From: Kangiellaceae bacterium
GTDB taxonomy: Bacteria; Pseudomonadota; Gammaproteobacteria; Enterobacterales; Kangiellaceae
DNA: 10,095 nt
Direction: 5' to 3'
Assembly (NCBI GenBank): GCA_030590405.1
Contig: JAUUYO010000125.1
Location: 1-10,095 of the forward strand
Below the pieces are notes generated by a model. It saw nothing but the letters and a program-made list of their open reading frames with translations. It searched no databases and was not told the origin of the DNA. Shown piece by piece: positions 4,908-10,095 of the stretch. Within the stretch, counting starts at the first letter, position 1; every line of letters begins with the position of its first letter. Both the position numbers and the translations under genes were made by a program.

Positions 4908-6461
4908 ATGAGCGATCATCATCCAACCGGCATTACTCGCTGGTTATACACGACCAACCATAAAGACATCGGTTCGATGTACCTGTGGTTCTCTTTCATT
5001 ATGTTCCTGATTGGTGGAGCAATGGCAATGGTTATCCGTGCCGAGCTATACCAACCAGGACTACAATTTGTTCAACCGGAATTCTTCAACCAAATGACCA
5101 CCATGCATGGTTTGATTATGGTGTTTGGTGCGGTTATGCCAAGTATGGTTGGACTTGCAAACTGGTTAATTCCAATGATGATTGGTGCACCTGATATGGC
5201 GCTACCAAGAATGAATAACTGGAGTTTCTGGATTTTACCATTTGCTTTCACGTTATTATTATCATCATTTTTGATGGAAGGTGGCGCGCCTAACTTCGGT
5301 TGGACTTTCTACGCCCCTCTTTCAACGACCTATGGACCGCCAAGTACTGACTTTTTCATTTTAGGTGTCCATATGATGGGGATTTCATCCATCATGGGAG
5401 CTATTAACGTTATTGTTACCGTATTTAATATGCGTGCGCCAGGTATGACATTAATGAAGATGCCATTGTTCGTCTGGACCTGGTTAATCACTGCATTCTT
5501 GTTAATCATGGTAATGCCTGTATTAGCCGGTACGGTGACTATGATGTTAACTGATCGCCATTTCGGTACGTCTTTCTTTGACGCAGCTGGCGGCGGCGAC
5601 CCGGTGATGTTCCAGCATATTTTCTGGTTCTTTGGTCATCCTGAAGTTTACATTATGATCTTGCCAGCCTTTGGTGTGGTATCGGAAATTATTCCTGCGT
5701 TTTCTCGTAAAAAACTATTTGGTTATTCATCAATGGTTTATGCAACTGCTTCTATCGCGTTGTTATCCTTCATCGTATGGGCACATCATATGTTTGCTGT
5801 GGGTATGCCGGTAGCAGGTGAACTCTTCTTTATGATAGCGACCATGTTAATTGCGGTACCGACCGGGGTAAAAGTTTTCAATTGGGTAGCCACTATGTGG
5901 CAAGGGTCTTTGACTTTTGAAACGCCAATGTTGTTTTCAATTGCTTTTGTTATTCTGTTCACGATTGGCGGCTTCTCCGGCGTGATGCTGGCCATGGCTC
6001 CAGTCGATTTTCAATATCATGATACTTATTTTGTGGTGGCTCATTTCCATTATGTATTGTTCCCTGGAGCGATTTTTGGAACCACCGCTGCCGTTTATTA
6101 CTGGTTACCTAAGTGGACCGGAAAAATGTACAACGAAACCAGCGGAAAGATACATTTTTGGTTATCGATGATATTTGTTAACTTAACTTTCTTCCCAATG
6201 CATTTCAGTGGTCTGGCGGGTATGCCGCGTCGTATTCCTGATTACAATATGATGTTTGCTGATTTTAATATGTGGGCAAGTATTGGTGCGTTCGGTTTAG
6301 GCTTAACTCAGGTGTATTTTCTTGTGACTATTATCATGGCAATTCGCGGTGGTAAAAAAGCAGACGAAAAACAATGGGACGGAGCGACAGGTCTGGAATG
6401 GGATGCATTGCCATCACCTGCGCCTTACCATACGTTTAGCACACCGCCTAAAGTTGACTAG
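4908..6461 (+). CDS. coxA: Cytochrome c oxidase subunit I (haem-copper, A1 type)
   Basis: 517 residues, the usual length; the catalytic subunit that reduces O2 to water and pumps protons across the inner membrane. About twelve transmembrane helices are apparent. Haem a ligands are His67 (TMHGLIMVFG) and His381; the haem a3 ligand is His379 (AHFHYVLF). CuB ligands are His244, His293 and His294 (GHPEVY and WAHHMF), with Tyr248 placed for the His-Tyr cross-link. Glu246 in HPEVY and Asp96 in GAPDMALPRMNN mark the D proton channel, and Lys322 in PTGVKVFNW the K channel, so it belongs to the A1 class. AGGAG lies 9 nt before the ATG. Nothing is missing or broken. Expression is expected to be coupled to coxB, and maturation depends on CtaG, SURF1 and haem A from CtaA. 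Confidence 0.98.
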   Translation: MSDHHPTGITRWLYTTNHKDIGSMYLWFSFIMFLIGGAMAMVIRAELYQPGLQFVQPEFFNQMTTMHGLIMVFGAVMPSMVGLANWLIPMMIGAPDMALPRMNNWSFWILPFAFTLLLSSFLMEGGAPNFGWTFYAPLSTTYGPPSTDFFILGVHMMGISSIMGAINVIVTVFNMRAPGMTLMKMPLFVWTWLITAFLLIMVMPVLAGTVTMMLTDRHFGTSFFDAAGGGDPVMFQHIFWFFGHPEVYIMILPAFGVVSEIIPAFSRKKLFGYSSMVYATASIALLSFIVWAHHMFAVGMPVAGELFFMIATMLIAVPTGVKVFNWVATMWQGSLTFETPMLFSIAFVILFTIGGFSGVMLAMAPVDFQYHDTYFVVAHFHYVLFPGAIFGTTAAVYYWLPKWTGKMYNETSGKIHFWLSMIFVNLTFFPMHFSGLAGMPRRIPDYNMMFADFNMWASIGAFGLGLTQVYFLVTIIMAIRGGKKADEKQWDGATGLEWDALPSPAPYHTFSTPPKVD

Positions 6462-6476
6462 GATCAAATTGTTAAA

Positions 6477-7037
6477 ATGACTGAGCAAGTGCAAAAAGAT
6501 GAAAACAAAAAGCTGATACTGCGGTTGATCGCAGTGATCGGCGGCATGTTCTTATTTGCATTTGCTTTGGTTCCGCTCTACAACGTTTTTTGTGATATCA
6601 CAGGGATTAATGGTAAAACTCGTGGGCAAGCGCTCTATGAGAAGGTCAAAATCGACAAAGAACGAATCATAACGGTGGAGTTTTTAACCAACATTAATCG
6701 TGGTATGCCATGGGAATTTAAATCGATGGTTAAGTCGATTGAGGTGCATCCAGGTGAGCTGAATGAAGTTCGCTTTTATGCAAAAAACCGCTCGAAGTTC
6801 GATATTATCGGACAATCGGTCCCCAGTGTTTCTCCTGGTGAAGCGGCATTATATTTGAATAAAACAGAGTGTTTTTGTTTCGACCAACAACGGCTAAATG
6901 CCGGTGAAGAAATCGAAATGCCAATGAAGTTTTATCTGGATACCGATATCCCTGAAGATATCACCCGATTAACCTTGTCTTACCAATTATTTAATATCAC
7001 TGAATCGGTTAATATCGAAGCAGTGGCGACCAAATAA
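6477..7037 (+). CDS. ctaG: Cytochrome c oxidase assembly protein CtaG (Cox11 family, CuB insertion)
   Basis: 186 residues, typical for the family. CtaG/Cox11 is a membrane-anchored periplasmic copper chaperone that builds the CuB site of subunit I. One N-terminal transmembrane helix (about 13-35) ends in ALVPLYNVFCDITGINGKT, the family signature, with the conserved Cys39. The copper-binding pair is Cys132 and Cys134 in NKTECFCFDQQ, followed by GEEIEMPMKFYLDTDIP, which corresponds to the family's C-terminal beta-strand motif. It starts 15 nt after coxA. The only Shine-Dalgarno-like AGGA (6460-6463) is 13 nt from the ATG and overlaps the coxA stop, so translation may rely on coupling. Confidence 0.96.
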   Translation: MTEQVQKDENKKLILRLIAVIGGMFLFAFALVPLYNVFCDITGINGKTRGQALYEKVKIDKERIITVEFLTNINRGMPWEFKSMVKSIEVHPGELNEVRFYAKNRSKFDIIGQSVPSVSPGEAALYLNKTECFCFDQQRLNAGEEIEMPMKFYLDTDIPEDITRLTLSYQLFNITESVNIEAVATK

Positions 7038-7067
7038 AGCGAATGTTTTTTAAATGACTATTCGCTT
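7037..7067 (+). repeat. Intergenic hairpin between ctaG and coxC
   Basis: AAGCGAAT (7037-7044) and ATTCGCTT (7060-7067) are perfect 8-bp inverted arms around a 15-nt loop, starting within the ctaG stop codon and ending 4 nt before the coxC ribosome site. There is no T-run after it, so it is not a terminator. It may stabilise a processed mRNA end or tune the ratio between assembly factor and subunit III. Confidence 0.55.
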
Positions 7068-7082
7068 AAATGGAGATTAACA

Positions 7083-7985
7083 ATGAGTACAGAAACAGAA
7101 GAAAAGTACGAAAGTTATTACGTGCCAGAACAAAGTCCTTGGCCAATTGTTGGCGCGGTGGCTTTATTCTTTATTGCCTATGGCGGTGCTAACTTTATTC
7201 AGCAATCGACCGATACGGTTGATACTGGTGATGCAAGTTGGGGTGGCCTTGTGTTTATGGCTGCATTGGCAGTGATGATTTATATGGTGTTTCGCTGGTG
7301 GGGTGATGTGATCAAAGAATCGATGGACGGCTTATATAGCGCCCAGATGGATCGCTCTTTTAAGCAAGGCATGTTGTGGTTTATTAGCTCTGAAGTGATG
7401 TTCTTTGCGGCATTCTTTGGCGCTTTATTATACGTTAGACAATTTGTTATTCCCTGGTTAGGCGGTGAAGGTAATAATATGATGACCCATGCGATCATTT
7501 GGCCTGAATTTGCGCCACAATGGCCATTGACGACCACTCCAGACGGCACTACAACGACCGGTATGGGCGCCTGGGGTTTACCGGCAATCAATACAGCGAT
7601 CCTTTTAACCAGCTCATGGACATTAACCATTGCCCATCACGCGTTAAAAGCAAATAACCGTCAAGCGTTATTAAACTATACTTCGCTTACCGCTTTGTTA
7701 GGGATTATCTTCCTGGCCTTACAGGTGATGGAGTATCATCATGCCTACACTGAAATGGGATTAACCTTGGGAAGTGGCATCTACGGTTCGACTTTCTTTA
7801 TGTTAACTGGTTTTCATGGATTTCATGTGACTTTGGGTACCATCTTTTTGATTGTGCTATCCATTCGTTGTGCGAAAGGGCATTTCACCGAAAAGCATCA
7901 TTTTGCTTATGAAGCGGGTGCCTGGTACTGGCATTTTGTTGATGTGGTTTGGTTATTCCTGTTTATATTTGTTTATTTGATGTAG
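7083..7985 (+). CDS. coxC: Cytochrome c oxidase subunit III
   Basis: 300 residues with GGAG 7 nt before the ATG. Subunit III packs against subunit I, supports D-channel proton uptake and protects the enzyme from turnover inactivation. Seven transmembrane helices are apparent. Family marks are WFISSEVMFFAAFFGAL (99-115) with the conserved membrane Glu104, LLTSSWTLTIAHHAL (174-188), VMEYHH (215-220), GFHGFHVTLGTIFL (243-256) and the C-terminal YEAGAWYWHFVDVVWLFLF (276-294). A hydrophilic insertion at about 126-165 (GGEGNN through TPDGTTTTG) lies between helices III and IV, as commonly seen in proteobacterial versions. Last gene of the first cox transcript, followed by a strong terminator. Confidence 0.97.
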   Translation: MSTETEEKYESYYVPEQSPWPIVGAVALFFIAYGGANFIQQSTDTVDTGDASWGGLVFMAALAVMIYMVFRWWGDVIKESMDGLYSAQMDRSFKQGMLWFISSEVMFFAAFFGALLYVRQFVIPWLGGEGNNMMTHAIIWPEFAPQWPLTTTPDGTTTTGMGAWGLPAINTAILLTSSWTLTIAHHALKANNRQALLNYTSLTALLGIIFLALQVMEYHHAYTEMGLTLGSGIYGSTFFMLTGFHGFHVTLGTIFLIVLSIRCAKGHFTEKHHFAYEAGAWYWHFVDVVWLFLFIFVYLM

Positions 7986-8013
7986 TTTATCTTCGATAGG
8001 CTAGCGCAAAACT

Positions 8014-8043
8014 AAAAAACCGAAGCTGGTGCTTCGGTTTTTT
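8014..8043 (+). terminator. Strong intrinsic terminator after coxC (bidirectional)
   Basis: CCGAAGC (8020-8026), loop TGGT, GCTTCGG (8031-8037), then six T. Six A precede the stem, so the structure extends to 13 pairs and also works for leftward transcription coming from the DUF2909 gene. Confidence 0.93.
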
Positions 8044-8059
8044 ATTGCCATCATTATTT

Positions 8060-8140
8060 TGTAGGTTGGCCTTCAGGCCAATAATGTTATTTCCTATATA
8101 CGAATTGGCCTGATACTATCGCTCGCATTCATTACCTACA
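8060..8140. repeat. REP-like nested palindromic element
   Basis: About 81 bp bounded by inverted termini TGTAGGT (8060-8066) and ACCTACA (8134-8140). Inside is a perfect hairpin TTGGCC-TTCA-GGCCAA (8066-8081), and CAGGCCAA (8074-8081) is repeated inverted as TTGGCCTG (8105-8112). A GTAG tetranucleotide leading into a GC palindrome is the hallmark of REP elements mobilised by RAYT (Y1 tyrosine) transposases. With only one copy in the window, family membership is inferred. It lies between two convergent genes, the usual home of such elements. Confidence 0.5.
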
Positions 8141-8168
8141 CCCTGTAAGCCTGTCTCTTGATCGCATC

Positions 8169-8390
8169 TTATTCCGGTTTTAAAGTCGGTAGTCCGTGGG
8201 GCTCAATCCAGCCAAAAAAGATCCCAGCAACGATCAATACGAATAACCCAATTGATAACCCTATTCGCCAACTCAAACCATTCACGTTTTTCTTAGAATC
8301 TGACTTTTCGGTAGTCAAAAAATACAAACTTCTAAAAAGGCTAAAAAGAATGGCTAACATCGCTACAATAATCAATATTTTAATAATCAT
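8169..8390 (-). CDS. DUF2909 twin-transmembrane protein
   Basis: 73 residues, starting at the ATG 8390-8388 with AGGA 11 nt upstream. Two transmembrane helices (about 2-26 and 41-62) flank a short charged loop, TTEKSDSKKNVNGLSWR (26-42), and the protein ends GWIEPHGLPTLKPE. The NxLsWRIGLS and FGWIxPHG stretches match DUF2909, a small inner-membrane family found repeatedly beside coxC and surf1 in gammaproteobacteria, set antisense as here. Location suggests a part in oxidase assembly or stability, but no function is established. It converges on coxC, with the terminator and REP-like element between, and diverges from surf1 across 85 bp. Confidence 0.88.
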   Translation of the reverse strand: MIIKILIIVAMLAILFSLFRSLYFLTTEKSDSKKNVNGLSWRIGLSIGLFVLIVAGIFFGWIEPHGLPTLKPE

Positions 8391-8461
8391 CAGTAAGCGT
8401 TTCCTTAGGTCGATAGAACAGAATAATGCTAGAATACGCGCCCTGAGGGTAATTTGCTAGT

Positions 8462-8465
8462 GAGG
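8462..8465 (+). promoter_or_regulatory. Shine-Dalgarno supporting a TTG start for surf1
   Basis: GAGG lies 10 nt before the TTG at 8476. The frame closes at a TGA (8461-8463) just upstream and offers no ATG or GTG before the first membrane helix, so TTG is the only standard start. Confidence 0.65.
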
Positions 8466-8475
8466 TTTAGCGGTT

Positions 8476-9231
8476 TTGCAGCATTCGGTAGAATATAAAA
8501 TTGGACGATATCGATTAACCATTAATTTTTGGTTTCTTATCATCTTTTTACTGGTGCAAACCGGGTTGAATGAACTTGGGTTTTGGCAATTGTCACGGGC
8601 GCATGAAAAGCAGGCGCGACTGGAAAAACTGGCGAATAATCAACTGTCGGAGTTGACCAGTTTAAACCTGGTCGATCAGAAAGTGATCGATGATTTTGGC
8701 AGGCTCCAACTAGAGGTGGCGCTTGCTGAAAGATTTAATTTGTTGGTTGAAAACAAGATCCAAAATGGCGAATTAGGTTACCACGTATTGAATCTGGTGC
8801 AAGACCTTGATTCCGGCCGCTATATGTTGGTTAATCGTGGCTGGATAGCAGCCAAGGCGGATCGTAACCAATTGCCTCTGGTTAAATTACCGCGCACTGA
8901 CTGGCAGGTTAAAGGTCGAGTTTATCAGATAAATAAACAAGTCCTGTCCGGCGATGCAGAGCTTGAAAGTCATGGTAAAATACTGCGCCTGCCGGTATTG
9001 GATGTGCATATGATATCGCTGTTGGAAAAGCGTTTTAATATTAATATCGAACCTTATCTACTTCGATTAGATAAAAATGTCGCTGATAGTTTTGCCATCG
9101 ACTGGGCGTGGGTCAGTATGTCACCGGATAAACATCTGGGTTACGCGTTTCAATGGTTTGGATTGTCGTTGGCCTTTTTGATTATAAGTTTATTCGTGTT
9201 GATAAAAAAAGAATCTGAAGAAAAAGATTAA
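8476..9231 (+). CDS. surf1: SURF1 family cytochrome oxidase assembly protein
   Basis: 251 residues from a TTG start. SURF1 assists haem A delivery or placement in subunit I. The classic hairpin topology is visible: transmembrane helix 1 (about 16-36) running into GFWQLSRAHEK (35-45), a long periplasmic domain, and helix 2 (about 224-244) preceded by HLGYAFQWFGL (220-230). Family motifs in the domain include VENKIQNGELGYHVL (91-105) and MLVNRGWIAAKADRNQLP (117-134). It begins a second rightward group (surf1, SCO-like, ctaA) after the coxC terminator. A weak -10 (TAGAAT, 8430-8435) lies upstream, but I see no matching -35. The rare start codon would lower translation, which fits an assembly factor needed in small amounts. 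Confidence 0.95.
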   Translation: MQHSVEYKIGRYRLTINFWFLIIFLLVQTGLNELGFWQLSRAHEKQARLEKLANNQLSELTSLNLVDQKVIDDFGRLQLEVALAERFNLLVENKIQNGELGYHVLNLVQDLDSGRYMLVNRGWIAAKADRNQLPLVKLPRTDWQVKGRVYQINKQVLSGDAELESHGKILRLPVLDVHMISLLEKRFNINIEPYLLRLDKNVADSFAIDWAWVSMSPDKHLGYAFQWFGLSLAFLIISLFVLIKKESEEKD

Positions 9232-9260
9232 TAGAATGAAAGTTTTTAGAGGAAAAAATT

Positions 9261-9905
9261 GTGGATTTTGATGAAAGTAAAAATCAATCGCATGCCGAAA
9301 ATGTTAGCAAAAATCGTAAAACGCTGGTTTTATTATTTGTAATGTTTATTACTCCGGTACTACTGGCTTATGCGGCCTATTTTGGCAGTTGGTTTTCAGG
9401 CCCTGGTGCCGCTCAGGGCGAGCTGATTGAGTCCAGTCAATTAACCGATATCGAAGACTATGCGATCTTTAAGGCCAACGGCGAAACCTATAGCGGAAAA
9501 GAAATGGAAACGCTTTATTGGTGGATTATTCCAATTCAAACAGATCAATGTGATCAGCTATGTGTCAATATGAATTTGTTAACAGTTAATCAAACCTATT
9601 TAGGTTTGGGCAAGGAAGCATCAAGAATAAATCAGTTAGTGATTTTTGAGAAAGGTAATGAACTCGATCCAGGAAAATTTCCCAGCGCGACCAGTGAATT
9701 CTCTTCGGTTGGAATGAAAGCCCTAGATAAAACCCATAGCGGCAAAGGCTTAGACCTACCGGTCAATTACATTTATTTAGTTGATCCGTTGGGTAATATT
9801 TTCATGAAATATCCTTTGGTAAAAGATAAAAAAGATGCGCCAATGATGAGTGGAAAGTTGAGAAAGGATATATTGCATTTGTTTAAATATTCGCGCTTGG
9901 GATAA
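9261..9905 (+). CDS. SCO-like membrane-anchored thioredoxin-fold protein of the cox cluster
   Basis: 214 residues from a GTG start with GAGGA 7 nt upstream. One N-terminal transmembrane helix (about 20-41, TLVLLFVMFITPVLLAYAAY) anchors a periplasmic domain. The domain has a Cys-x3-Cys pair (Cys97, Cys101, in TDQCDQLCVNMN) and a downstream YLVDPLGNIFMKYP (172-185), both matching the thioredoxin/SCO fold: SCO proteins use CxxxC to bind copper or reduce CuA cysteines. The SCO copper-ligand His that normally sits before the VDP motif is missing; here that position reads LPVNYIYLVDP. It is therefore a SCO relative or pseudo-SCO of the kind commonly found between surf1 and ctaA. A thiol-redox job during CuA assembly is more likely than full copper carriage, but this is inferred. 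It starts 29 nt after surf1. Confidence 0.8.
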   Translation: MDFDESKNQSHAENVSKNRKTLVLLFVMFITPVLLAYAAYFGSWFSGPGAAQGELIESSQLTDIEDYAIFKANGETYSGKEMETLYWWIIPIQTDQCDQLCVNMNLLTVNQTYLGLGKEASRINQLVIFEKGNELDPGKFPSATSEFSSVGMKALDKTHSGKGLDLPVNYIYLVDPLGNIFMKYPLVKDKKDAPMMSGKLRKDILHLFKYSRLG

Positions 9906-9951
9906 ATCCAATAACGAATTTGCAGAAGATATTAGAAATACGAGTCAAATA

Positions 9952-10095
9952 ATGAACCAAAATTTAGTTAAAAAATTAGCGATCACCGCCACGGCATTTG
10001 CCTTTGTGGTGGTTTTACTTGGTGCCTTTACCAGGTTGTCTAACGCTGGCTTGGGGTGTCCTGATTGGCCCGGCTGTTATGGCTTTTCTCATATC
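9952..10095 (+). CDS. ctaA: Haem A synthase CtaA/COX15, N-terminal part (runs off the right edge)
   Basis: 48 codons are visible from the ATG at 9952. A transmembrane helix (about 8-25, KLAITATAFAFVVVLLGA) leads directly into RLSNAGLGCPDWPGCYG, the hallmark of COX15/CtaA with its paired cysteines. The enzyme oxidises the C8 methyl of haem O to the formyl group of haem A, supplying the cofactor for CoxA. No strong Shine-Dalgarno is present and the gap from the SCO-like gene is 46 nt without a terminator, so co-transcription is expected. By analogy with related clusters, ctaB (haem O synthase) and a SCO1 gene probably follow beyond the edge. Confidence 0.95.
   Translation, partial: MNQNLVKKLAITATAFAFVVVLLGAFTRLSNAGLGCPDWPGCYGFSHI

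Noticed and set aside
7280..7630. 116-codon minus-strand frame inside coxC
   Set aside because: Shadow of the well-conserved subunit III gene.
8441..8449. Palindrome CCCTGAGGG between DUF2909 and surf1
   Set aside because: Short and isolated, with no matching partner or known operator; likely chance.
8158..8460. 100-codon plus-strand frame
   Set aside because: It is antisense to the DUF2909 gene, which has recognisable family motifs and membrane topology; the plus product resembles nothing.

Overview
The window looks like a chromosomal segment of an AT-rich gammaproteobacterium. The protein styles (a caa3-type terminal oxidase cluster, SURF1, a DUF2909 gene set antisense inside the cluster, an ECF sigma factor with a membrane partner) and the low GC content fit a marine Kangiella/Oceanospirillales-like lineage, but that placement is inference. 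I see no sign of a phage, integrative element, insertion sequence, CRISPR array, rRNA or tRNA.

Layout. At 1-488 on the minus strand is the N-terminal part of a very lysine/alanine-rich histone H1-like protein that runs off the left edge. A gene-free, extremely AT-rich stretch follows (489-917); it contains helically phased A-tracts just upstream of the histone-like gene. At 918-1883 on the minus strand is an exported DUF3530 (alpha/beta-hydrolase-like) protein. A possible small one-pass membrane protein (2016-2237, minus) overlaps, antisense, the start region of an ECF sigma factor (2167-2826, plus). The sigma gene overlaps by 11 nt a single-pass membrane protein (2816-3490) that is probably its anti-sigma factor.

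From 3491 to the right edge the window is devoted to a haem-copper cytochrome c oxidase and its assembly. A 250-bp regulatory region holds an FNR-like box, a tandem TTACAT repeat, a good sigma70 promoter, a direct repeat and a foldable leader. Then come coxB (subunit II with a fused cytochrome c domain), coxA (subunit I, A1-type proton channels), ctaG (CuB insertion factor) and coxC (subunit III), closed by a strong hairpin terminator at 8014-8043. After a REP-like palindromic element and an antisense DUF2909 gene, a second rightward unit carries surf1 (TTG start), a SCO-like membrane-anchored thioredoxin-fold protein (GTG start) and the first 48 codons of ctaA (haem A synthase).

How they work together. 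CoxB/CoxA/CoxC form the oxidase core. CtaG delivers copper to CuB, the SCO-like protein plausibly acts on CuA thiols or copper, CtaA makes haem A, and SURF1 assists haem A placement. This is a familiar cluster, and I found no clear unknown system. The parts that merit a second look are regulatory and structural: the cox promoter/leader architecture, the ECF/anti-sigma pair beside it, the phased A-tracts before the histone-like gene, and the REP-like element.
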